From Paenibacillus sp. G2S3 (GTDB lineage: Bacteria > Bacillota > Bacilli > Paenibacillales > Paenibacillaceae), in assembly GCF_030123105.1 (NCBI RefSeq), contig NZ_CP126095.1:2480001-2544000 (forward strand): a DNA stretch of 64,000 nt, given 5' to 3'. Shown piece by piece: positions 35,574 to 44,785 of the stretch (positions within the stretch are counted from its first letter, which is position 1; each line of letters begins with the position of its first letter). The notes below the pieces were generated by a model. That model was not told the DNA's origin. It was given only the letters and a program-made list of their open reading frames with translations, and ran no database searches. The position numbers were made by a program, and so were the translations under genes.

Positions 35574-36938
35574 ATGAGTGAAATGCAAACGGCGCTTACG
35601 AAACCAAGATTATTTTCAGATAAGCAATTAATGAAATTATTCCTCCCCTTAATTGTAGAACAATTATTAGAATCTCTGATGGGCTTGGTCAATTCGATCA
35701 TGGTAGCTTCCGTCGGTGAATCAGCAGTATCGGGTGTATCCTTGGTAGAAATGGTTATGTTACTGCTGATCAGTTTATTTGCAGCGTTAGCAACCGGAGG
35801 GGCTGTGATTGTTGGTCAATATCTTGGAAAAAAACAGGAGAATCAGGCCAGAGAGGCAGCGAATCAACTCGTTTGGTTTGCCGGTGTTGCGGGACTTGTG
35901 ATTATGGTTTTGATTTATTTGTTGAAAGGATTTATTTTACACGGGTTATTTGGAACGATTACAGAAGAAGTGTATGGACACGCGAATACTTATTTATTAA
36001 TTATTGGGGCGTCTGTTCCTTTTCTGGCGCTTTATAATGCTGGTGCAGCGATATTCAGAACGATGGGGAACTCCAGATTGCCTATGAATATTATGTTGGT
36101 TATGAATCTTGTGAATATCGCAGGGAATGCTTTGTTGGTTTATGGGCTTGATATGGGAACTACAGGAATTGCTATACCAACCCTAATCTCCAGGATAGGT
36201 GCTGCTGTTTGTATTATTGTGCTTGTATCTAACCCAAAGAATCTCTTATCTCTGAAAAAGACCCTGCGGCATAAATTTGATGGCAGGATGATCAAGCAGA
36301 TTATGAGAATTGGTGTACCTTATGGACTGGAAAATGGAATGTTTTATATTGGACGGTTATTAATATTAAGTTTAGTCTCGACTTTTGGAACAGCGGCTAT
36401 TGCAGCGAATTCTGTAGGGAGTACGATTGCTTCCTTGCAGGCGTTACCCGGAATGGCCATCGGCTTAGGGATGTCTGTTGTGATTTCCAGATGTGTAGGT
36501 GCTGGAGAGTATGCTCAAGCTAAGTATTATACGAAAAAGATTATGGGTATAATCTATTTGGCACAGGTGGTTAGTTCCATTGTGAGTTTAGCTTTGTTTC
36601 CAAGTATACTGAGTATTTATCATTTTTCACCAGAAGCGGAGCTATGGGCAACAAGGATTGTATGGAGCCATGCGATCGTCATGATGTTGATCTGGCCTTT
36701 TGGGAATGCACTACCAACCGTTTTTCGTGCGGCCGGAGATGCGAAATTCCCTATGATCGTCAGCATGATTACGATGATGGGTTGTAGAATTCTGTTTGCT
36801 TATGTATTGGTTTATTGGTTTCATATGGATATGTTTGCAACGTGGATCGCAGTCTATTGTGATTGGTTGATTAAAGGGGCATTATTTATTTGGCGGTATA
36901 TTAGTGGGAAATGGACAAAGTTCCAGGCGATACAATAA
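35574..36938 (+). CDS. MATE-family multidrug/metabolite efflux transporter
   Basis: The 454-residue protein has 12 hydrophobic segments and the MATE repeat pattern: LPLIVEQLLESLMGLVNSIM in the first half, and a matching PYGLENGMFYIGRLLILSLV in the second, plus ATGGAVIVGQYLGKK. MATE proteins export cationic compounds using Na+ or H+ gradients. With the LysR gene divergent and the diaminopropionate genes just beyond, it may export the product of that pathway; a general drug pump is the alternative. It ends in a strong terminator. Confidence 0.92.
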   Translation: MSEMQTALTKPRLFSDKQLMKLFLPLIVEQLLESLMGLVNSIMVASVGESAVSGVSLVEMVMLLLISLFAALATGGAVIVGQYLGKKQENQAREAANQLVWFAGVAGLVIMVLIYLLKGFILHGLFGTITEEVYGHANTYLLIIGASVPFLALYNAGAAIFRTMGNSRLPMNIMLVMNLVNIAGNALLVYGLDMGTTGIAIPTLISRIGAAVCIIVLVSNPKNLLSLKKTLRHKFDGRMIKQIMRIGVPYGLENGMFYIGRLLILSLVSTFGTAAIAANSVGSTIASLQALPGMAIGLGMSVVISRCVGAGEYAQAKYYTKKIMGIIYLAQVVSSIVSLALFPSILSIYHFSPEAELWATRIVWSHAIVMMLIWPFGNALPTVFRAAGDAKFPMIVSMITMMGCRILFAYVLVYWFHMDMFATWIAVYCDWLIKGALFIWRYISGKWTKFQAIQ

Positions 36939-36940
36939 AA

Positions 36941-36971
36941 ACAGCCCCGATGAAGAATACATCGGGGCTGT
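36941..36971. terminator. Bidirectional intrinsic terminator
   Basis: ACAGCCCCGATG (36941-36952) and CATCGGGGCTGT (36960-36971) form a perfect 12-bp stem. A T-run follows on the minus strand (tgttttta), serving the leftward genes as well as the MATE gene. Confidence 0.88.
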
Positions 36972-36990
36972 CTTGCGACTGGTCAACTAA

Positions 36991-37530
36991 TTAAAGAGTA
37001 TAACTGAAGCCCAGTATAGTAAAACACTTGTCCCGATCTTCGGGTGCCATTCTGATTTCTATCAGATGCTCACAGCTAACCTCGTTTTGATATAGTATTA
37101 CCGGATTGCAATGTGTCCAGTTGTTCACGTGAGGATTAGCGGTGACTACAAGGCTGCCGTCTACGAAAATATCCGCCTTGCCGAACTCGCTGCTGCCAGA
37201 ATCCTTGTATACGAGGATGAGATTTCTGCTCGTTATTGTCAGCTTGAAGCTCTCTTCCCCTGATGCCCTTGAATGCATCCAATTATGAGGGAATTCCGGA
37301 GTTCCGTGAGGTTCGGCATCCATTTCTACCCGCTGCAAATCGGTATCGATCCCCGAAAATCCACCTACTGTGATCTTACCTGCGTCAAAATAGTTTTTTC
37401 GATCCAGCAGGAGGGTTCCAGCAAAATCATTCCCGATGACCGGGCGCTGATCTAATAAGATATCATCTTCAGCCATTGCTCCTTCCATATAACTAGAGCC
37501 GTACGAATACCGATTGGTATATTATGCAGA
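36991..37530 (-). pseudogene. Remnant of an SGNH/GDSL hydrolase C-terminal domain
   Basis: A 165-residue frame from the ATG at 37488 resembles the C-terminal region of large SGNH/GDSL hydrolases (ILVYKDSGSSEFGKADIFVD and NNWTHCNPVILYQ); I recall this similarity and did not compute it. The reading frame continues upstream of the ATG to about 37530 as NRYSYGSSYMEGAMAEDD, which looks like coding sequence cut off by a stop, and AAGGAG lies only two bases before the second ATG. The catalytic GDSL and SGNH blocks are absent. It lies last in a leftward run after TetR and the esterase-like gene. It could still make a small stand-alone beta-domain protein. Confidence 0.55.
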
Positions 37531-37561
37531 AATGAAACCTATTACGAAAAGACTCTATTAA

Positions 37562-38182
37562 TCATCGGGAATGCCGTACGCCATGCATAATGAAATCCTT
37601 GAATTGTCGGTCCGTTGCACGGTCTTCCTCGGTAACCACACCGCCTCGCTGATGGGTAATAATAACGGCTTTTTGTAAATACATGAAATACAGGTGGGTG
37701 GACTTCTGCAGAATGCTCAGCCACTTATTTTTTTCCTCCGGGGCCAATGGTATTGTCTCAAGCCGTATAAGCCGCGCATACCAGCCTTCCATGGCCTTCT
37801 TAAAGTCAGGCAGTTCCGCAGGATTCTTAGAAAGGGTGCTGTAGTAAACTCCAAAAATGGCATCATAGTAAATCAGTGACTCCTGATGATCTCGTAGCGC
37901 CAAATATTTATCCAGAATGTTCTCCAGTGATTGTACCGGCTGTTCAAAATCAAAATCAAACAGTAGCTGTCCAAACATCCGCTCCAGGTTAAGGACATAG
38001 ATTTGAGCGGCTAATTCTTCTTTGTCCTTATAATGATGATACAAAGTGCGCCGGGAGACACCGGCTTGTTCCGCAATCTGAGCCATATCCGTGCGCTCAA
38101 TACCTTGAGCACAGAACAAGCTGAGCGCTGTATCCTTAATGATCTCCCTTGTCATTTGCATCTGCTTTTCACGCAAATTCAT
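37562..38182 (-). CDS. TetR/AcrR-family regulator
   Basis: The 206-residue protein has an N-terminal TetR helix-turn-helix (about 25-55: DMAQIAEQAGVSRRTLYHHY) and a helical C-terminal ligand domain. It lies 44 bases after the pectin-acetylesterase-like gene in the same direction, so it may be cotranscribed with it and feed back on that operon. Ligand and targets are unknown. Confidence 0.87.
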   Translation of the reverse strand: MNLREKQMQMTREIIKDTALSLFCAQGIERTDMAQIAEQAGVSRRTLYHHYKDKEELAAQIYVLNLERMFGQLLFDFDFEQPVQSLENILDKYLALRDHQESLIYYDAIFGVYYSTLSKNPAELPDFKKAMEGWYARLIRLETIPLAPEEKNKWLSILQKSTHLYFMYLQKAVIITHQRGGVVTEEDRATDRQFKDFIMHGVRHSR

Positions 38183-38226
38183 TAATTTTCTCTCCTGCCT
38201 TGTGCGAGTATTTCGCTAATTCTATG

Positions 38227-39417
38227 CTATTTCTGAGCGGTCTTCGATGTCATGAGGAACTTGCTGCCCACGGAATAGGGTTTCTGATGGTTGACCGCGT
38301 CACCTAACCATTTCAGAAGCTTCACACCATCTTGTTCAGCCTGAAAGAAGGTCTCTCGGGTTGCAAAAGTGTGTGGGGTTGTCCCCGTCTTAGCATTTAG
38401 TCCATAGTCGGTCAGATAGTAATAGTAATTAGGTAAAGTGGCAGCCAAAGAAGATACAGATTGCCGCATTTCCTGTGACCATTCATTAATAATGCTTTGA
38501 TCTCTGGGCCCCTTGTAATCGTTGATGTTGTTCTGAAAGTGGATCAGAATCTCGTCAAATACCGAGTAGGATTGCAATATTACCGCATTCGCAGGCAGTA
38601 GATGACCGTTCGCTTTAAATGCTGCCCCGATGATATCCGCTTCGGGGGTATACCCAAAGTTCTTAACGAAGTCTGCCTGCCATTCCTTATTCACAACATT
38701 TGGCCACTTGTCTGATTTCAGGAAGGAACTGTCTGAATATTGGAAGATCTCGGAGTCTTTGTAATGAGAGGCGATCTCCGGAGCCCAGAAGGCGGACCCG
38801 AATCCACCAGCACTTTCGCCTGCAATCAGCAGTTTGTCGGGCTTATCCACGTTGGCATATATCCAATCAAGGCTGCTTCGCACGTTATTGCTGCCGTTAT
38901 AACGCATTGTAAAGGTGCTGCCGTCCTCTTTTTTATATTCAACCGTACGGTTACCGATATGGAAATCACCCGTCGAATAGGGAAGGTAGACCACATTCCA
39001 GCCATGAAAAGGATTGGCAGGGTTATCCGTATCCATCATGCCTCTTAGCAAGGTCAGCATATAGAAGGGAATGTTGGGGAAATAGTTGCCTGTATCTCCA
39101 CCTTTAATGAAGTTCATGAGCTTGATTGGGTGCGCGGCGCTTTGGGCATCCCAACTGGCCCCGCCCCCGGAAAAGAAGATGATCCAGTTATTAGTTTCGC
39201 CCTTTTTATTCCAGATAAAATACTCTGATCCATCACTTGAAATGACATTTTCGTCCAGCTTGACTTTATTCCACTCGTAAGGCTTCACTTCCATGATTAC
39301 GGGGGTGGTGGTTTCCGGTCTCTTGATTACAAAAGCGCTAATCGCAAGAATAGCAATCAAAACAAGGCTCAATAATCCAATGCTTGTGAATATCGTGATT
39401 TTCCCCATTCTTCTCAT
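38227..39417 (-). CDS. Membrane-anchored pectin-acetylesterase-like alpha/beta hydrolase
   Basis: About 396 residues with one N-terminal membrane anchor (IFTSIGLLSLVLIAILAISA, about 7-29) and an extracellular hydrolase domain. Motifs FFSGGGASW (oxyanion region), GESAGGFGS (nucleophile elbow) and a late His region match the pectinacetylesterase/Notum family (PF03283). It probably removes acetyl or other acyl esters from a surface or environmental substrate. I start it at 39417 because GGGAG lies eight bases upstream; an ATG two codons earlier is too close to that site and longer extensions have none. Its neighbours are a TetR gene and a hydrolase remnant. Confidence 0.8.
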   Translation of the reverse strand: MRRMGKITIFTSIGLLSLVLIAILAISAFVIKRPETTTPVIMEVKPYEWNKVKLDENVISSDGSEYFIWNKKGETNNWIIFFSGGGASWDAQSAAHPIKLMNFIKGGDTGNYFPNIPFYMLTLLRGMMDTDNPANPFHGWNVVYLPYSTGDFHIGNRTVEYKKEDGSTFTMRYNGSNNVRSSLDWIYANVDKPDKLLIAGESAGGFGSAFWAPEIASHYKDSEIFQYSDSSFLKSDKWPNVVNKEWQADFVKNFGYTPEADIIGAAFKANGHLLPANAVILQSYSVFDEILIHFQNNINDYKGPRDQSIINEWSQEMRQSVSSLAATLPNYYYYLTDYGLNAKTGTTPHTFATRETFFQAEQDGVKLLKWLGDAVNHQKPYSVGSKFLMTSKTAQK

Positions 39418-39513
39418 CTGCATCTCTCCCTTACTCAGAGTATACGCTAAGTTAACTCGTTGCACAATGTGTATACTTAAATGTGAAAGAAACAATCATA
39501 ATCGAAAATAAAA

Positions 39514-39559
39514 CGGGGTGTCCTCGCAGCCTTTTATCCATGGCTACAGGGACACCCCG
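39514..39559 (-). terminator. Intrinsic terminator of the GH38 gene
   Basis: CGGGGTGTCC (39514-39523) and GGACACCCCG (39550-39559) form a perfect 10-bp stem. On the minus strand a T-rich tail follows (ttttatttt). Confidence 0.85.
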
Positions 39560-39589
39560 ATTTTGTATGTTACTTCATTTAATTAGCTT

Positions 39590-42500
39590 CTACACTTCGA
39601 TTTCAAATGTTCTAATTTCGTAAGGTTCAAGTATAAAGGTAATGACAGGTTCAGTGTGAACCTCACCCTCAGGACGTTCCATTAGATTACACTCTTGCCA
39701 TGAAATGATATTCAAGTCGCTCGTCATCTCAATCTGCTGGCGGCTTCCGGAATAGTCATGAACACGTACGATTAATTTTTGACCATCCTCAGATTTCTTA
39801 AGGGCAGATACCATTACCGTATTCGTAGAAAGACGAATCACGGACTTTGTTTCCACTTCAGCTTGCCCCTTGGTGCTCCGCAGTGGATTGTTGATGGACC
39901 AAGCTTGACGGACGGTATCACCTTGTAGCCAATCACCAGTATGAGGCAGGATAGAGTAGGTGAATGAATGCTCGCCTTGATCCGCTTCAGGGTCAGGGTG
40001 TGTTGCTGATTTGATTAGAGATAAACGCATCACATTATCCTTGATGTCGTAGCCATACTTGCAGTCGTTTAACAAGCTAACGCCATAACCACGATCTGAT
40101 AAATCTGCCCACTGATGTCCCACGGTCTCGAATCTAGCGTAATCCCAGCTAGTGTTCCAGTGTGTTGGACGCTTAACATTACCGAACTGGATATCATAAG
40201 TGGCTTCGGTAGCTCGTACCGCAACAGGGAAAGCTACTTTCATTAGCTGCTTTTTCTCATGCCAGTCTACGTTCGTCACGAAGTCGATACGAGGATGCCC
40301 AGCGTGTAAGATCATTTGCTGTTTAATCGTGGAATCCATATAGCTCCATGTGAATTGTACAACACAACGCAATGAACCATTTTCTATGACTTCAATGCTA
40401 CGGCAATCGATCACTTCGCGCATTTTTTGCTGATAGTAGATGTCAATGTCCCAAGCTTCATGTGCTAATGGTTTATCCTCAAACACTTGGAACACGTTAC
40501 CGTGGCTTCCGTTAGCTAATACTTGACGCTGTTCGTGTTTATCATAGATGGATGACAATTGACCTTGCTCGTTCCACGCTATTTCAAGGTGAGGCGTTGA
40601 AATTCCTGATTCATTCAGCTTGAATGGCGTGCTTAGTGGCTCAGAATTCACATCTTCTACGAAGGAGATGGTGGTGTATCCGAGTGAAGGGATGTTGGAT
40701 ACTTCAACGATCCAATGGTTACCTTCACGTTGAGCTTGTAGTTGTTTACCTTCTGAACTTATCCAATGTCCTGTTTCCATACCAGTCTCTACAGTAATTT
40801 CTACGAGCTCAGTCAATTCCCAAGAAGCGTTGTTCCAGATGGTATATTTACCGGCTTCACTTCCGTTCACAAGTGCCTTCGTAGATTGTTCCCATACAGA
40901 TTGACCAATGGCTTCGGCTTGAGCATATTCAATCGTACTGTCTTCATACACTTCACGAATCGAAGAGCCTGGAATAATATCATGGAATTGGTTACGCAAA
41001 ATAATTCTCCAGCCTTCGTCTAGATCGGTCTGACGATAGTTCGACCAATCTTCAGAAACAACACTTTGCAGTGCGTTTAGCCATTCCGCTTCGCGGTATA
41101 GCAGTTCAAGCTTGCGGTTCATCCGCTTATTGTAGGCTTGGCTAGTGTACGTGCCACGGTGATATTCTAAGTAAAGCTCGCCATCCCATACATGGACATA
41201 ACGATCTGTATTAGCAACGGTCTCTTGCAGATTACGGAAGTAATCTCCCGCTGTTCCTGTTTCAATCTTCGGTAGACCTGGGAGATCGTTGAGTCTGCGG
41301 CGCATCTCTAGCATTTCACGGTTAACCCCGCCGCCACCGTCTCCATATCCGTAAGAAAGCAATAAATTGCGATTCACTTCTTTATCCCGGTACGTATCCC
41401 AAATGCCTTTTACAGTCTTAGGAATGATGCGGCCATTATAGGTGTAGAACCAAGAATCTTCTTCAGACCAAGGCTCTGGTGTTGTAATGAAGTGTGTTAA
41501 TACTTCAGTGCCATCAATACCGCGCCATTGGAAGGTATCATGTGGCATGCGGTTGTATTGATTCCAGCTAATTTTCGTGGTCATGAATGTATTGATTCCT
41601 GATTTTTTTAGAATTTGTGGCAAGGACCAGCTATAGCCAAATACGTCCGGCAGCCATAAATAATCACATTCAACACCAAATTCATTACGTAAGAAGCGAG
41701 TACCATATAGCAATTGACGGACAAGAGACTCACCTGAGGTCAAGTTGCAATCTGCCTCGAGCCACATACCACCGCCAGCTTCCCAGCGTCCTTCAGCTAC
41801 ACGTTCACGAATCTTCTCGTAGATTTCTGGATAATCATTTTTGATATATTCATAGAGCTGAGGTTGAGTCTGTAAAAAAGTGTAGTCCGGGAACATTTCC
41901 ATCAGACGGAGTACGGTCGAGAAGGAACGCGCACATTTCTCACGGGTATGCTTCAATTGCCATAACCAAGCGACATCAATATGGGTATGACCAATACAGG
42001 TAACAGTAACTGGCGAAGACTTTTCCATTTTATTAATTTCATCACGCAAATAATTACGAGCTTCCCCGATGGAAACGTAGAACTCTTCAGAACCTGGACG
42101 AGACCAGTCGATCAAAAGAAACGAGCGGTCCACTGTACTCAACAGCTGTGTATACTCTGGTGTTTTGGCATCGAGTACGTTCAGCGTCTCAACAACAGCA
42201 AGCGCGGTAAAATAGAAATCATCTGTTGCATCATCCAGCCAACAAATTTCAGCCATACGAATGCCATGTGTCTGATCTTTCTTAGGGCCGCCGCCCTCAA
42301 GTCCCGACCATAAACGGAAGGTCAGTGGAAGATTAGTGCCTACCGTTTCATCCGGCAAGAACACTTCTGTATGATTGGAATCTACACCTTGATAGGGCTT
42401 GCCGTTGTAGAAGAATAATGATTCAAAACCGGAGTTGTTTCCAGCACCCGTCTCTCCAAAATCAAATCGGCCTAGTACTCTGCGTCCTGCCCATGAGGCG

Positions 42501-42721
42501 GGTACGTCTATCTGTGTCGTTAGCCATAAATACAAATCGCGGCCTTTCCAGGTATCGCCAACTTGTAGCTTAGACCATTCTCCATCCACGGGTGGTTCCG
42601 CTGCAATTTCACCTTGTTCGTCAATCATAGAATTGAAAAAAGGAATGTGTATACGATCCCGGTAACGATATTCGGAAATCTCGTTTAGTTGGGAGTTGAG
42701 TTTACGTTTGGTTAGAAACAT
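39590..42721 (-). CDS. GH38 alpha-mannosidase (long form)
   Basis: The 1043-residue protein has an N-terminal beta domain (about 1-235), a GH38 catalytic barrel starting CIGHTHIDVAWLWQ (zinc ligands His247 and Asp249) and the nucleophile Asp359 in LWLPDVFGYSW, a middle helical domain with QFHDIIPGSS, and C-terminal beta domains. No signal peptide is seen, so it is cytoplasmic. GH38 enzymes trim alpha-linked mannose with retention of configuration. It diverges from the YesM/YesN pair of the mannoside locus. A second, different GH38 gene closes the rightward operon at 54738, so the two probably cut different linkages. Confidence 0.93.
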   Translation of the reverse strand: MFLTKRKLNSQLNEISEYRYRDRIHIPFFNSMIDEQGEIAAEPPVDGEWSKLQVGDTWKGRDLYLWLTTQIDVPASWAGRRVLGRFDFGETGAGNNSGFESLFFYNGKPYQGVDSNHTEVFLPDETVGTNLPLTFRLWSGLEGGGPKKDQTHGIRMAEICWLDDATDDFYFTALAVVETLNVLDAKTPEYTQLLSTVDRSFLLIDWSRPGSEEFYVSIGEARNYLRDEINKMEKSSPVTVTCIGHTHIDVAWLWQLKHTREKCARSFSTVLRLMEMFPDYTFLQTQPQLYEYIKNDYPEIYEKIRERVAEGRWEAGGGMWLEADCNLTSGESLVRQLLYGTRFLRNEFGVECDYLWLPDVFGYSWSLPQILKKSGINTFMTTKISWNQYNRMPHDTFQWRGIDGTEVLTHFITTPEPWSEEDSWFYTYNGRIIPKTVKGIWDTYRDKEVNRNLLLSYGYGDGGGGVNREMLEMRRRLNDLPGLPKIETGTAGDYFRNLQETVANTDRYVHVWDGELYLEYHRGTYTSQAYNKRMNRKLELLYREAEWLNALQSVVSEDWSNYRQTDLDEGWRIILRNQFHDIIPGSSIREVYEDSTIEYAQAEAIGQSVWEQSTKALVNGSEAGKYTIWNNASWELTELVEITVETGMETGHWISSEGKQLQAQREGNHWIVEVSNIPSLGYTTISFVEDVNSEPLSTPFKLNESGISTPHLEIAWNEQGQLSSIYDKHEQRQVLANGSHGNVFQVFEDKPLAHEAWDIDIYYQQKMREVIDCRSIEVIENGSLRCVVQFTWSYMDSTIKQQMILHAGHPRIDFVTNVDWHEKKQLMKVAFPVAVRATEATYDIQFGNVKRPTHWNTSWDYARFETVGHQWADLSDRGYGVSLLNDCKYGYDIKDNVMRLSLIKSATHPDPEADQGEHSFTYSILPHTGDWLQGDTVRQAWSINNPLRSTKGQAEVETKSVIRLSTNTVMVSALKKSEDGQKLIVRVHDYSGSRQQIEMTSDLNIISWQECNLMERPEGEVHTEPVITFILEPYEIRTFEIEV

Positions 42722-42887
42722 GAGTAATAGCCCTCCATAATCTTAATGGGGGACGAGGAATATAAGACTTATAGGTTATTTACAGGTTTGTTTGGGGGGT
42801 AGAAACCAACTATAGACGATTTTAAGCGAGATGTAAACTCATGATAAAGAAAAAATAATGTGAGGTGTAAAGATTTACATCTAAAAA

Positions 42888-42901
42888 TGAATGCGCTCCC
42901 A
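42888..42901 (+). promoter_or_regulatory. cre-like site upstream of the mannoside-locus YesM
   Basis: TGAATGCGCTCCCA matches the degenerate cre consensus WTGNAANCGNWNNCW (with the preceding A) at all but one fixed position. It lies in the divergent spacer between GH38 and the YesM gene. The match is moderate, so it is a candidate only. Confidence 0.35.
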
Positions 42902-42970
42902 TTGCACAATAAGAAAGGTGATGTTAAGCTTCTAATCCTAAAGGCTAGATTTTGAAGGAAGGTGTATTTG

Positions 42971-44785
42971 TTGAATATAAAGAAATTTTATCAAAATCAT
43001 TTACAAAAAAAACTGTTTAATAAAATTTTAGCTATATATTCATCCATCATCATTATTACGCTCATTGCCTCTTCCATTACCGTTTATAAATACTATGAAC
43101 AGACGATCACGCGTCAACATGTGGATGCCAATCGAGAGGTATTGGATTACGTGAGCTTATATATGAATCAGCAGTACGAAGGGATCCAATTGGCCATCCA
43201 ACAAATTTATAGTGATGCCTCTGTAAGTGAGGATTTATCATACTTTTTGCAACATGATTATGGAGATTATCTTAAATATCGTTTAGATCAATTTGCTGAA
43301 ATTGGGAGCTTTGTACCCCATACATTCGATACTTATTTCAAAACGTATTTGAATCAGAAAAGTGGTATTTCTGACGTTATTTTATACAGCACCGAGAAAG
43401 AATTTTATTATTTATATAAAAATAATACACGACAGCTCTACAACAGAGATATAGATATTTCGGAGCAAAAAGCACCTATACCCAAGAATGGCTGGGTCTC
43501 GCATGAGAAAAAATTATTACTTAAGGAAATTAGGGAAGACAACAACAATTTGTATACCATGACCAGGGAACTTAAAGATCCGATTTCGTTGAAAACGATC
43601 GGTATGCTCATTATAGATTTTGATGCTGAACTAATATCAAAATGGCTTGGTACGAAAGGTACAGAGAATAATGGCCAAGTATTGGTTCTAACACCAAGCG
43701 GTGACGTCATATATGATTCCTTAGGAAGGTATATGGGACAACAGTATCCGCATATCGATAGTCTTTATTCAGACGGCTGGACTGCACTAGATGGATTATC
43801 CAAGATTAACTTAAATACAACGAATAGCTCTGGTCTTATTGTGGCAGGCATCATTCAGAAGTCGCAGGTCAATAAAGAAATGATGGTTGTACGAAATTGG
43901 ATTATCGGGATTACAGCAGCACTAATTGTTGCGGCAATGGCGATTACATACGGAATCATTTTACGCTTCTCTAAAAAAGTGAAGATCATTGTCAAATCTA
44001 TGAAGCGCTTACAGGAAGGCGACTTAAGCACACGGATTCACCTTAATCGTGAGGATGAATTGCAGCTCATTGCCAACAACTTTAACTATATGTGTGAACG
44101 GCTAGAACTATATATTAATAAAGTTTACATTTCAGAAATTACGCAAAAAAATGCAGAACTTGTGGCGCTTCAGTCGCAGATTAATCCGCACTTTTTATAT
44201 AACACGCTTGAAGCTATAAGAATGCGGGCCATCTCGCAAGGTGCGAAGGATGTAGGTCAGATGATTTACATTTTATCAACATTATTCCGAACGATGATTA
44301 AGAAAAATATGGTTGTTACCCTCGCTGATGAGATTGAATACTGCAACCTGTATCTGGAGTTGTTTCAGATTAGGCATAAAGATAAGCTTCAAATCGAGTC
44401 GCGAATAAGTCCAGTAGCCATGAATTGTTCTATCGTTAAATTGCTGATTCAGCCGGTCATAGAAAATTATATTGTTCACGGATTTAGGCCTGAACGCTTC
44501 GATAACCTTATACGTATTGAAGTTACTGAAGCAGACGAGAGAATTCAAATTGCTATAAGAGATAACGGAAATGGGATTATTCCGAGCAAGCTAACAGAAC
44601 TACAACAAATGCTTCAAGTCAGTATGCGAATGGATGCACCACCTTCCTCGCTTGGACTATGTAATGTGAATGAGCGAATTAAACTTTATTATGGGACTGA
44701 ATATGGATTAGCGATCGCTAGTGAACTAGGTGAAGGAACAACAGTCATCATGAATATACCAGTGGTAAGGGAGAGTACGAAATAA
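42971..44785 (+). CDS. YesM-type sensor histidine kinase
   Basis: About 604 residues: a first membrane helix (about 18-40), an extracellular sensor region, a second helix near 310-330, a HAMP domain, the phospho-acceptor His in QSQINPHFLYNTLEAI and an HATPase domain (ENYIVHGF, RDNGNGI). AAGGAAGG ends at 42962; the TTG at 42971 has the best spacing and begins MNIKKFYQ, while GTG at 42962 overlaps the ribosome site. Its stop overlaps the response regulator start by one base (TAATG), indicating translational coupling. It should sense mannose-rich oligosaccharides outside the cell, inferred from context. Confidence 0.92.
   Translation: MNIKKFYQNHLQKKLFNKILAIYSSIIIITLIASSITVYKYYEQTITRQHVDANREVLDYVSLYMNQQYEGIQLAIQQIYSDASVSEDLSYFLQHDYGDYLKYRLDQFAEIGSFVPHTFDTYFKTYLNQKSGISDVILYSTEKEFYYLYKNNTRQLYNRDIDISEQKAPIPKNGWVSHEKKLLLKEIREDNNNLYTMTRELKDPISLKTIGMLIIDFDAELISKWLGTKGTENNGQVLVLTPSGDVIYDSLGRYMGQQYPHIDSLYSDGWTALDGLSKINLNTTNSSGLIVAGIIQKSQVNKEMMVVRNWIIGITAALIVAAMAITYGIILRFSKKVKIIVKSMKRLQEGDLSTRIHLNREDELQLIANNFNYMCERLELYINKVYISEITQKNAELVALQSQINPHFLYNTLEAIRMRAISQGAKDVGQMIYILSTLFRTMIKKNMVVTLADEIEYCNLYLELFQIRHKDKLQIESRISPVAMNCSIVKLLIQPVIENYIVHGFRPERFDNLIRIEVTEADERIQIAIRDNGNGIIPSKLTELQQMLQVSMRMDAPPSSLGLCNVNERIKLYYGTEYGLAIASELGEGTTVIMNIPVVRESTK

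Noticed and set aside
30305..36938. Staphyloferrin B-type siderophore cluster.
   Set aside because: SbnA and SbnB equivalents are present, but no IucA/IucC-type synthetase, decarboxylase or iron-siderophore importer genes are found, so a siderophore assignment is not supported.
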